From UBA6912 sp963792895 (GTDB taxonomy: Bacteria > Actinomycetota > Acidimicrobiia > Spongiisociales > UBA5794): a stretch of 64,000 bases of DNA. Location of the stretch: positions 124,001-188,000 of the forward strand of contig CAWBYA010000004.1 of NCBI GenBank assembly GCA_963792895.1, in the 5' to 3' direction. A model generated the notes under the pieces. That model worked only from the letters and a program-made list of their open reading frames with translations. It was not told the DNA's origin and did no database searches. Made by a program: the position numbers and the translations under genes. Of this stretch, positions 35,252 to 43,103 are shown one piece after another (position 1 is the first letter of the stretch; every line of letters starts with the position of its first letter).

Positions 35252-35269
35252 ATCGAACACATGTTCGAT
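35252..35269. promoter_or_regulatory. LexA (SOS) box
   Basis: TCGAACACATGTTCGA (35253-35268) matches the actinobacterial LexA consensus TCGAAC-N4-GTTCGA exactly. The symmetry extends to ATCGAACA and TGTTCGAT with a two-base spacer. It lies between the exonuclease/GIY-YIG gene and a divergent DsbA-like gene, 36 bases upstream of the former, where LexA would block its promoter. Confidence 0.88.
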
Positions 35270-35309
35270 GTCAAGGATCATGCCGGCGCAGCGGGGCTAC
35301 CCTCCCGCC

Positions 35310-35852
35310 GTGGATTTCTCCGGCACCGTCTACTTCGATTTCGAGAGTGCCGACTCGTGGCGGGTCTTCTCGCTGTTCGCAACAGCTGCTGCGGAGGGTG
35401 TGCGCTTGGACCTCCAATGGATCGGATTCCCGCCGGGCGGGCTCGGCAGCGAGGAGACGATGACGCCTGGGGTGCGGGCGCTCGCCGCCCACGCTGCGGT
35501 GGTGGAGCCGGGACGGCAGCAGATCGTGCGCCAGGCACTCTTCACGCTTGTGCACCGCCAGGGGGACTCCCTGGATTCCGAGCTCACCTACCGGGCGGCG
35601 GCCCGGGTTGCCGGACTCGATGGCGACGTGTTGCTGGCCGCCATCCCCAAGGTGGGTTTCGCAACGCTGGCATCGGCCTACGAGCGTGCCGTTGCGGCCG
35701 GAATCGAAGGAGTCCCGACCGTTGCGCGTCACGGGCCACCTGTGCGCATCATCACCAACCCGGCGATCCACCACGGCCGAGCGCGCCCCCGGCTCGAACT
35801 GATCGACCGCATGCTCGAGGACGACGGGATCTGGGAGCTGGTGAAGCCATGA
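35310..35852 (+). CDS. DsbA-like (FrnE/HCCA isomerase-type) thioredoxin-fold protein without CxxC
   Basis: A 180-residue protein. It opens with the strand TVYFDFESADSWRVF and continues with the helical insertion and cis-proline strand GVPTVARHGPPV typical of the DsbA/HCCA-isomerase fold. The CxxC site is replaced by ESADSW and there is no cysteine, so it is not a disulfide oxidoreductase. GTG at 35310 is chosen because it precedes the first strand by only a few residues; ATG at 35280 is possible. It shares the intergenic region containing the LexA box and overlaps the next gene by four bases. Confidence 0.65.
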   Translation: MDFSGTVYFDFESADSWRVFSLFATAAAEGVRLDLQWIGFPPGGLGSEETMTPGVRALAAHAAVVEPGRQQIVRQALFTLVHRQGDSLDSELTYRAAARVAGLDGDVLLAAIPKVGFATLASAYERAVAAGIEGVPTVARHGPPVRIITNPAIHHGRARPRLELIDRMLEDDGIWELVKP

Positions 35853-36061
35853 GCGACAAGGCGTACCGGTGCGCCCACTGTGGGAACCGCACGAGGTTCG
35901 ACGTGTACGAGACGGTGCGGCGACGCCGCTTTGCCCACTTCACCCTGGGCGGCGAGATGACCATCGACGAGGAAGAGGTCCTCGACGCCACGCTCGAACG
36001 GATCGTGTGTCGGTGGTGCGACCGGGACGATGCCATCGAGACGAGCAGCGGCACCGACTGA
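35849..36061 (+). CDS. Small zinc-ribbon protein
   Basis: 70 residues with two knuckles, CAHC (residues 8-11) and CRWC near residues 54-57, expected to bind one zinc ion. The middle is charged and includes EEEVLDATLERIV. It overlaps the upstream DsbA-like gene by four bases (ATGA), so the two are co-translated. The family is unassigned. Confidence 0.7.
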   Translation: MSDKAYRCAHCGNRTRFDVYETVRRRRFAHFTLGGEMTIDEEEVLDATLERIVCRWCDRDDAIETSSGTD

Positions 36062-36073
36062 CGACCGGCGACC

Positions 36074-36865
36074 TCAGCTCCGCTGGCGGCGAGCCTCGTA
36101 GAGCAGCACGGCCGCGGCGACAGACGCGTTGAGGCTGTCGCCTGCGCCGCGCATCGGGATGGCAACGTCGATGCTGCCCTGCCATACGTCCGACAGTCCC
36201 GCATGCTCGCTGCCGACGACGAGCGCGACGGGTCCCGTGAGATCGACGCCCCAGGGCGCCGGAGCACCGGCACGAGGCACTGCGGCGACGGCGGCAATGC
36301 GCATGTCCGCCAACCACGCGGCAACCTCGACCGCCGGCCTCGCTGCAACCGCCACGGTGAAGAGGGCTCCCTGAGATGCACGGACGACGTTGGGGTTCCA
36401 TACGTCGGCCGTCGGCGTGGCGACGATGACGGCGTCGGCGCCGACACCGTCTGCCGTCCGCAACATGGCGCCCAGGTTGCCCGGCTTCTCGATCCCCTCG
36501 ACGACCAACAGCAGCGGCTGGGCGCCGAGGTCGAGCTGATCGAGATCGAGCTTCGAGGTGCGGCCGACGGCGATGATGCCGTCGGGGTGCTCTCGGTAGG
36601 CGGCGCGCCGGAACGCATCGTCGCCGAGCTCGGTGATCTCGATACCGGTGCCGTGCAGCGCGTGTGCGACGGCGTGCGCGTCTGCGGTGGCGAGTCCTGG
36701 GGCGAAGAACGCCTCGTCCAACGGCCAGGAGGCGTCGAGCGCACGACGCACGACGCGGCTCCCCTCGATGGGAAAGGTGCCGGCCGCGTCGCGGTTGCGC
36801 CTGCGTTTGAGGCCGGCCAGCATTTTGACGCGGGGGTTTGCGGGGGACGTGATCACGAGGCTCAC
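36074..36865 (-). CDS. SpoU/TrmH-family RNA 2'-O-methyltransferase
   Basis: A 263-residue SPOUT methyltransferase. An N-terminal substrate-binding region starts SPANPRVKMLAGLKRRRNRDAAGTF. The three SpoU motifs follow: VEGIEKPGNLGAMLRTADGVGADAVI, VALVVGSEHAGLSD and IPMRGAGDSLNASVAAAVLLYE. It should bind AdoMet through its trefoil knot and methylate rRNA or tRNA; the target nucleotide is unknown. GTG at 36865 overlaps the stop of the upstream TPM gene by four bases. Confidence 0.9.
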   Translation of the reverse strand: MSLVITSPANPRVKMLAGLKRRRNRDAAGTFPIEGSRVVRRALDASWPLDEAFFAPGLATADAHAVAHALHGTGIEITELGDDAFRRAAYREHPDGIIAVGRTSKLDLDQLDLGAQPLLLVVEGIEKPGNLGAMLRTADGVGADAVIVATPTADVWNPNVVRASQGALFTVAVAARPAVEVAAWLADMRIAAVAAVPRAGAPAPWGVDLTGPVALVVGSEHAGLSDVWQGSIDVAIPMRGAGDSLNASVAAAVLLYEARRQRS

Positions 36866-39240
36866 CACCCGCTGCCGCCGCCCCCACCACCGAATCCGCC
36901 CCCGCCGAACCCGCCGCCGCCACCGAACCCGCCGAATCCGCCTCCGCCACCCCAGGAGCCGCCACCCCAGGAGGTGCCGCCACCCCTGCCGCTGAACCCG
37001 CCGCCCCCGCCGAATCCCCCGAATCCGCCGGTCCCGCCCCACCACGATCCGCGGTCGCTGGACCACGAGGTGTCTCGGTAGATCGGCTCCCACCCGAAGC
37101 TGCCGTGATGTCCCTGGGTGATGACCCAGTGATAGAAGAGCAAGGTGAACGGGTCGAAGCTGGTGAGGCCGCGGGGGATCGGCTGGCCCGTCCAGGTGTC
37201 GGTCTGCCCGCTGGTGCCTTCATGGGCCAGCTCGGGAGCGAAGCGGTCGGCGTCTTCGATGGTGCTGCGGGCCAGCGCCTGACGCTGTGCAGCGTACGCG
37301 AGGGCGAACGTCCGCGGCCCTCGTGGGTCTGAGGCGCCAAACGCTGCAGCGACGTCCGCATACGCTCCTTCGAGGCCGAGCCCGTTCAAGGCGGTGCGGG
37401 CCTCGATCCAGCGGCGGATGGCGAGGGCGGGCTCGAGCGAGATCGCGAGAATGCCGGCGATCGTCTTGCGGGTGTCGCCCTCCACGCCGTGGCCGGCCAG
37501 CTCGTCGGCGAGCTCCCGGTACACCTCGGGGCCGTCGTCTCGGCGGCGCAGCAGTGCGGCCGTGATCGCGACCGGCAGGTCGAGCCGCTTGGCCTCGGCT
37601 CTGACGTGCTCGATCTCTTTGGGGGTGCGTAGTCCGGCGAGGGCGTACTCAACGGCCTCGTCCGCCGGGAAGCCGCGAGCTCGGTTGGCTCGATACGTCT
37701 CGACGAACTCGTCGACGTCCTCGTCGTCGTTGTTCATGAGGAGCAGTGCCGCGAGGGCAGGCACGCCCAGCCCGTCTGCCTGGAGGGCGGCGCCTTTTGC
37801 CTCCAGATCGACCCGGAGCTTCTCGTAGCGGGCGACAGCGCTGTCGGGATCGTCCGTGAGGTCGGCCAGGGCGGCGGCGACGGCAGGCCGGGCAGTCGAG
37901 TCGGGCAGCCGGTCGTAGAGGCCTTGGAGCTTCTCCGTCTTCGCTTGGGCCGTGCGGTAGACCACAGCGAGCTCGTCGATCGATTGCGTCGCTGGTGCCG
38001 CCGGGTCGAGGGCGGCGGCCACCCGCAACAGCCGGGCGCCGGCATCGTCGAGGAGAGTCTCACCGATCGGGAGGGTGGCGAGGCGGTTGACGATGGTCGC
38101 TGCCGCTCGCTGCCGGGCGGCAGCCACGCGGTGGGGACGGAGACTGGCGATGACCCGCTGGAGCTCCTGGCGACGAACGGAGAACGCTTGCTCATCGTCC
38201 GCGACGACGTCGAGCGCATCCTTGGCGGCCTGCTGCACGGCGCCCTCCAAAATGGGCCTTTCGTCGGCGGCGCGCAGCTCGAATGGCACCTCCGATGCTG
38301 TTTCGAGACGGCTTCGGTCGATCACGTGCACGAGCCCATGCCGCCACGCCGCCCGTGCAGCTTCCTCGTCGGTCGATGGCGTGCCGGAGTCGACGGCTGC
38401 GAGGAGGTCGAGCACTCTCTTGGTTGGGACATCTGGGGCGTCCTCGGGCGCCGCCATGGTGTACTCGTCGAGCTGAGGCAGCTCGTGTCCTGCGGGTTCG
38501 AGGGCGGTCATGTCGCCATCGATGAGCTCACGCCGGGTGCGCATGATGCCGCTACGTCGCCTGCGGCGAGACGCAGTGATGGCTGCGCCGCCACCAATGA
38601 GCCCAATACCGGCGGCAAGTCCGAGGACGACGACCCCTACTCCGCCGCCACGTGGTGCGTCGACCGGTTCGTCGACCCCTGGGGACTCCGGCGCAAGCGT
38701 CGTTGCCGGAGCGCCATCCTCGCCCGGAGCATCACCCTCGAGCGCCGCCAGTTCCTGCTCCAGGCTGCCGACGATGGCGAGGAGCCCTCCTTCGAAATCG
38801 CCGACCCCGAAGAAGCTGTTTGCGGCGCCGGCGACGCGAGTCGCCGCATCGTCGCTCATCGGAAGGCCGCTCGCGGGCTTCACCTCCGTTCGCCGAGCAC
38901 CGATGTCGACGAGCACGACGACGCCGTCCTGGGCAGGCCCCCCGACCCCCCATGCGTTGCCGAGGGCTGCAGCGAAGTCGGCAGGGTCTTCGCCCCTACT
39001 GTCCGTGACCGTGACGACGGCGATCTCCCTGCCGTAGCGGCCGACGAGGCGGTCGATGGCGTCCTCGATTCGCTGGTCGTCGACCACCAGTTCGGCGTCG
39101 TCGCTGAACCACCCAGTGCAGACGACGCCCTCATACGGCTCGCACAGCGGCGGGCCGGACTCGTCGGCGGCGTGACTCGACGGTGCGACAGCCAGAATCG
39201 AAGCGGCGAGCAGGGCGGCAACCGGAAGAAAGCGTCTCAT
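36862..39240 (-). CDS. TPM-domain membrane protein with Gly-rich C-terminus
   Basis: A 792-residue protein. It has a signal peptide (about 1-24) and a TPM domain (about 35-170: EIAVVTVTDSRGEDPADFAAALGNAWGVG and then GVVVLVDIG). A transmembrane helix lies at about 198-220, followed by Arg-rich cytoplasmic start and a very long helical region. The tail of about 50 residues is almost entirely Gly, Phe, Ser and Trp. TPM proteins include YgcG-like proteins and have been linked to photosystem II repair and phosphatase activity elsewhere. The role here is unknown. ATG at 39240 precedes the signal peptide. Confidence 0.82.
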   Translation of the reverse strand: MRRFLPVAALLAASILAVAPSSHAADESGPPLCEPYEGVVCTGWFSDDAELVVDDQRIEDAIDRLVGRYGREIAVVTVTDSRGEDPADFAAALGNAWGVGGPAQDGVVVLVDIGARRTEVKPASGLPMSDDAATRVAGAANSFFGVGDFEGGLLAIVGSLEQELAALEGDAPGEDGAPATTLAPESPGVDEPVDAPRGGGVGVVVLGLAAGIGLIGGGAAITASRRRRRSGIMRTRRELIDGDMTALEPAGHELPQLDEYTMAAPEDAPDVPTKRVLDLLAAVDSGTPSTDEEAARAAWRHGLVHVIDRSRLETASEVPFELRAADERPILEGAVQQAAKDALDVVADDEQAFSVRRQELQRVIASLRPHRVAAARQRAAATIVNRLATLPIGETLLDDAGARLLRVAAALDPAAPATQSIDELAVVYRTAQAKTEKLQGLYDRLPDSTARPAVAAALADLTDDPDSAVARYEKLRVDLEAKGAALQADGLGVPALAALLLMNNDDEDVDEFVETYRANRARGFPADEAVEYALAGLRTPKEIEHVRAEAKRLDLPVAITAALLRRRDDGPEVYRELADELAGHGVEGDTRKTIAGILAISLEPALAIRRWIEARTALNGLGLEGAYADVAAAFGASDPRGPRTFALAYAAQRQALARSTIEDADRFAPELAHEGTSGQTDTWTGQPIPRGLTSFDPFTLLFYHWVITQGHHGSFGWEPIYRDTSWSSDRGSWWGGTGGFGGFGGGGGFSGRGGGTSWGGGSWGGGGGFGGFGGGGGFGGGGFGGGGGGSGW

Positions 39241-39308
39241 GGAGAGAACGCTAGGAGAGTGCGGGAGAAGCGCAAAAGGTTCCGGTGAGCCAAGCCGTCG
39301 CACCGGGC

Positions 39309-40229
39309 TCAGCCGAAGCGAAGCGGCAGGTCGGTGGGTCGGTAGAACGAGGGCGGCAACTCCTCGCAGTGCTCCAATGCCATCACGATCTGCGCGGATG
39401 CCCCGAGATCGCCGTGGTAACCGCCTGGGATGTCGAGCTGGAGCGGAGGCTCGCCATCAACAACGATACGATCGCCCGGCTCGGTGAGGCCCCAATCGAC
39501 GACGATGTCGAGGTCGATCGTCTTCTCGCCCGCACGGAGGGTCACATGTTGGCGGAAGCCCGAGACCACGTCGCCATGCGCGATGGCCGACAGGGTGTCG
39601 GTGACGTCCCGGTTCGGCCAGGCGAGGGCGTGGCCCAGGAGGTGGGCGCTCGGAACGAGGCCGCGGTGCCCGACGCTTCCCGCTGCCACCGCCGCATCCC
39701 ACTCGGCGAGGCTGAGACCGCGACCGGTCTTCGGGATGAACGACTCGCGTCTCGCCGAGGAATCGATGCGGCGAGTGACCGTGAGGCTCTTGACGTTGCG
39801 GCATGCCGAGGCTGCCATGAGCGGCAGGCGATCCATGATGAAGCCCGGGTTGACGCCCGTCATGACGATGACTCTTCGGTGGGTCCGCGCCGCCGTGTGC
39901 AACGCATTCCACATGTGGCGGGGAGGCCAGGCCAGCTCTTCGCATGTCGTGACCACGTCATAGCCGAGGGACACCAACCGCAGGATCTCGGGAGCGACGA
40001 CGTCGACCTCCGGAGAAACGGCGACGAGCGCACGATCGCCTGTTCGCGCCTGGGGGACCTCGTGCGTGCTCGTGTACACGGGAGCACCATGGACCGTACC
40101 GAGCCGGGTTCCGGCGGCCGGATCGACGTCGACGACCCCTGCGACAGAATCGACCACGCCGTCCTGGAGCGCAGCGGCGGTCGCTGCAGCGCCGATCTGA
40201 CCAGCGCCGACTACGAGGAGACGTGTCAT
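39309..40229 (-). CDS. DapB-like NAD(P)-binding dehydrogenase
   Basis: A 306-residue protein with an N-terminal Rossmann motif, VVGAGQIGAAATAA, and a dihydrodipicolinate-reductase-like organisation. It includes VAVSPEVDVVAPEI, a GYDVVTTCEELAWP block and VNPGFIMDRLPL. Relatives include 2,4-diaminopentanoate dehydrogenase as well as DapB-like enzymes of unknown substrate. It lies 54 bases downstream of an enolase-superfamily gene on the same strand, so a shared amino acid pathway is possible. Confidence 0.7.
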   Translation of the reverse strand: MTRLLVVGAGQIGAAATAAALQDGVVDSVAGVVDVDPAAGTRLGTVHGAPVYTSTHEVPQARTGDRALVAVSPEVDVVAPEILRLVSLGYDVVTTCEELAWPPRHMWNALHTAARTHRRVIVMTGVNPGFIMDRLPLMAASACRNVKSLTVTRRIDSSARRESFIPKTGRGLSLAEWDAAVAAGSVGHRGLVPSAHLLGHALAWPNRDVTDTLSAIAHGDVVSGFRQHVTLRAGEKTIDLDIVVDWGLTEPGDRIVVDGEPPLQLDIPGGYHGDLGASAQIVMALEHCEELPPSFYRPTDLPLRFG

Positions 40230-40269
40230 GACGGCCGCATCATCGTCCGTACCCCCCCGGCGATGCAAT

Positions 40270-40294
40270 TGCCGCGGGTGTTCTCACCGCGGCA
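40270..40294 (-). terminator. Hairpin at the 3' end of the enolase-superfamily gene
   Basis: TGCCGCGG and CCGCGGCA form a perfect 8-bp stem with a nine-base loop that contains the stop codon. It lies before the DapB-like gene and could terminate or attenuate transcription into it. No T-tract is present. Confidence 0.35.
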
Positions 40295-41349
40295 GACGAA
40301 CCTTGCGAGTTGCGATCTCGTCGAGGTACGTGCGGTCGACGGTGATGCCGAAGCCCGAACCGGCACGCGGTGTCATCGCACCGTCGGTCACGGTCCACGC
40401 CGGGATGACGAGGTCATGGGCGAACCAGTGAGCCGAGCCTCCGAGGTCGCTCGGCAGCGAGACATGCGGGTGGGAGGCCAGCGCCACCGCAACCGTCTTT
40501 CCGATGCCGGTCTCTACGAGGCCGCCGATCTTCACATCGATGCGATGGCGCGGCAGCAAGCTCGATGGCTCGCCGCGTGAGGGTTGGCCCCAGGCGCCCA
40601 GGTTTGAGAACGACGGCATGGGCCGCGGACGATGCCGCAATCGTCACGATGTCGCCCAGCCGCTTCACCGACTCGTCCAAGCAGACGGTTGTGGAGATTC
40701 GCGCCTGCAGCGTCGCATGGCCGGGCAGGTCGAGTGGGCCGAGGGGCTGCTCGATGTAGGTGAGCCCGAGCCGGTCGAGCGCGACGAGGTCGTCCATCTG
40801 CGTTCGCCGGAAGCTCCCGTTTGCGTCGACGGCGATCCCGATGTCGGGGAAATGGCGCCGAACGTCGCCGACAACGTCGAGTCGCCCTGGCATGATCTTC
40901 AGCTTGACCTGCGTGTGGCCAGCCTCGACCGCTCGGGCTACTGCGCCGATCACATCTGCGGGTGCGGCCCCGAGCCCGATCGCCGCCGATGCGGTGACCG
41001 GCTCTATCCCACCGCCGACCTCGGCGGCCAGCGACACGCCGTTGTGAGCCGCACGCAGCGAGGTGAGGGCTGCGTCCATGGCAGACGTTGCGCTCGAGCC
41101 CTCGATGAGCACCGGCTCATCGGCTCCGAGGATGCGGCCGGCTTCCCGTACGAGAAGCTCCCAGGCCTCGTCTGCATTGTCGCGGGTATGACCCGGGAAT
41201 GGCGCAGCTTCGCCCCACCCTTCTGCCTCATTGCGGGAGACACGAACGATGACGGCGCGACGGGTCTCGAAGGTGCCGTCGCTCGTGACGAGGGGCCGCA
41301 CCAACGGCAGCTCGACGTTCCATAGCTCGATGCGTTCCGGCCGGATCAT
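40284..41349 (-). CDS. o-Succinylbenzoate synthase / N-succinylamino acid racemase-like enolase-superfamily enzyme, frameshifted
   Basis: Muconate-lactonising subgroup of the enolase superfamily. Visible active-site elements are the lysines of VKLKIMPG, metal ligands in AVDANGSF, YIEQPL and CLDESV, and the second base in VVLKPGRLG. The last 85 residues (IDVKIGGLVETGIGKT onward) are one base out of frame. Dropping a base within 40540-40555 joins them as LAAAHRIDVKIGG and gives about 354 residues. An assembly insertion is likely. No other menaquinone genes are nearby, and the DapB-like neighbour hints at amino acid racemisation. ATG at 41373 is another possible start. Confidence 0.78.
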
Positions 41350-41468
41350 GGCAGGGGTTCGAGGCGTCGCCATTGCCCCAGGCAGAATGTGGTTGCGCGC
41401 ACGGGTGAGATGTTACGCAGCGGCGAGGTGGTAGTGATCGTTGCTCTCGCTCGCGCAGCGCGGTTCGT

Positions 41469-42106
41469 CTACCTCGGTTCGGGCAGGGTCCAGAAGCTCG
41501 AGCGGAGCCCAACCGACGCAAGAAGGTGTTGCAGCGCCTCGCGGGCGCGGGGCTGTAGGTGCGGTCGAGGCGATCGCCGTACCACCGTCGGGTCAGCCGC
41601 CACATGATCTCGATCGGGACCGCTGCGCCCCGCCGTGTCGCGCGTTCCTCCGACCGGAGGAAGCGGATGGTGCGTCACGTCTCGACGATGTCGTCCCACC
41701 ACTGTCTGGCTGGAATCGCGAAGTGGATGAACCCGCCGGTCGACGTCAGGGTGCCGCCGGCGACGGCGAGCTCGATCGGCTCACCCGTGTCGTGCCATCG
41801 TGCGTCGATCGTGGCATCGATGCGGAGCACCGCCGGAATCGCAAGCGAGTCCCATGCACAGTTTGCCCACCATTCGCGATCGTCGGCGACGACCCGATAG
41901 TCGGTCGGCACCGCCGAGAAGGGGAGCGCCATACGAATCTCGCCGCGTGCGTCGAGCACCAGTGCATGTGCGTCATGGAGCCGGCGCAGCGCCTGACGCC
42001 CCGCCGCATCCCCGCCAGCCCACGTTGCGATCGCTGCAGTGGTGGGAGGCCGCCCGGTGTCGGCAAACGTTCGGTAGATCTCGTACCGGAGTTGTCCATC
42101 GTCCAC
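41469..42106 (-). CDS. MerB-like (alkylmercury lyase family) protein with in-frame UGA at the second catalytic Cys; probable selenoprotein
   Basis: The N-terminal helix-turn-helix-like part is followed by NCAWDSLAIPAVL, matching MerB Cys96-x-x-Asp99 (here Cys83 and Asp86). A beta domain and WWDDIVET come next. There the frame meets TGA (41675-41677, codon 144) and resumes as RTIRFLRSEERATRR, then PIEIMWRLTRRWYGDRLDRTYSP. The TGA lies 61 codons after the first Cys; in MerB, Cys159 lies 63 after Cys96, so UGA occupies the second catalytic cysteine. A strong SECIS-like hairpin follows. A separate one-base deletion in GGGG at 41549-41552 displaces the last 30 residues (AREALQHLL to LPEPR). With that fixed the protein has 212 residues. 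GTG at 42106 or TTG at 42124 may start it. A pseudogene is the main alternative. Confidence 0.7.
41641..41665 (-). promoter_or_regulatory. Candidate bacterial SECIS hairpin after UGA 41677-41675
   Basis: On the coding strand UUCCUCC pairs perfectly with GGAGGAA around the loop GGUC, and three further pairs (CGC with GCG) follow past a single bulged C. The loop begins 19 nt after the UGA and starts with GG; the E. coli fdhF SECIS loop also contains GGUC. This is the stronger of the two hairpins in the window. Confidence 0.68.
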
Positions 42107-42187
42107 TCGCTGAGGATGCCACAATCGGCCGGGCGCTGTGGCCGTTTGACGGCTGCAGCGCGCCGAGACCAGCGCTAGCGTCGCCGG

Positions 42188-43081
42188 ATGCCACAGCGCC
42201 TTCTCACCTTCGCCGGCACGCTCGACCTGGCAGCCACGTTTGGAGCGATGGCCTCGAAGGCGGCGGGACGCGTCCGTTCAGGTCGCGATGAGGTCTGGTG
42301 GGTGACCAACACGGCCGCCGGCCCAGCCACGCTCCACGTGCGGGCGGACGGCAGCGTGGTCCGCGGCGAGGCGTGGGGACCTGGGGCGACCTGGGCACTC
42401 GACCGACTGTCGCGCGTGTGCGGCCTCTCCGACGATCCCAGCCGGTTCGCCCCTTTGCCTGGCCTCGTCCGAGACCTGCATCGGCGCAATCCAGGATTGC
42501 GGCTCGGAGCCACCGGCCGGGTGTTCGAGATGCTGGTGCCGGTGATCCTGGGGCAGCGCGTGACGTCCGTCGAGGCGGAGCGCTCCTACCGGCGCGTCCT
42601 GGACACGTTCGGTACCCCGGCGCCGGGGCCGATCGAGGCGATGGTGCCGCCCGATGCGGCGACGCTCGCACGTCTGTCGTACGCGGACCTCCACCCGCTC
42701 GGGGTCGAGCGTTCGCGGGCGCAGATCGTCATCGAGGTGGCCCGCCGCGCCGCCAGGCTGGAAGAGATCGTCGGCATGCCGCTTCCCGAGGCGCACGCTC
42801 GGCTGACGGCGGTCCGTGGTGTGGGTGATTGGACTGCGGCGATCGTCATGGGCGGGTCGCTGGGGGATCCCGATGCCGTCCCGATCGGCGACTACCACCT
42901 GCCCAACATGGTGGCATGGGCGCTCGCAGGGGAGCCCCGCGGAACCGACGAGCGCATGCTGGAGCTCCTGGCGCCCTATGCGGGCCACCGGCGACGGGTC
43001 CTCATCCTCTTGAAGTCGGCGGGCATCCACGCACCGCGCTACGGACCGAAGCTGGGGCTGCGCGACTTCAGTCGATCGTGA
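42188..43081 (+). CDS. DNA-3-methyladenine glycosylase-like HhH-GPD protein
   Basis: A 297-residue AlkA/HhH-GPD protein that would excise alkylated bases. EMLVPVILGQRVTSVEAERSYRRVL is the family entry helix. The hairpin-helix-hairpin reads LTAVRGVGDWTAAIVM and is followed by the catalytic Asp in DAVPIGDYHLPNMVAWAL. The N-terminal region lacks an Ada domain. It is divergent from the MerB-like gene, with about 80 bases between them. Confidence 0.88.
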   Translation: MPQRLLTFAGTLDLAATFGAMASKAAGRVRSGRDEVWWVTNTAAGPATLHVRADGSVVRGEAWGPGATWALDRLSRVCGLSDDPSRFAPLPGLVRDLHRRNPGLRLGATGRVFEMLVPVILGQRVTSVEAERSYRRVLDTFGTPAPGPIEAMVPPDAATLARLSYADLHPLGVERSRAQIVIEVARRAARLEEIVGMPLPEAHARLTAVRGVGDWTAAIVMGGSLGDPDAVPIGDYHLPNMVAWALAGEPRGTDERMLELLAPYAGHRRRVLILLKSAGIHAPRYGPKLGLRDFSRS

Positions 43082-43103
43082 GCCGACTCGCCCGGGTGGC
43101 TCA
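43079..43103. terminator. Bidirectional hairpin between convergent genes
   Basis: TGAGCC and GGCTCA form a 6-bp stem spanning the stop codons of the glycosylase and AdoMet synthetase genes. It may end both transcripts; no T-tract is visible. Confidence 0.35.

Noticed and set aside
41228..41605. Separate small gene downstream of the MerB-like gene
   Set aside because: Its beginning is simply the MerB-like frame after the UGA; beyond 41549 it is the wrong frame, as the family C-terminus lies in another.
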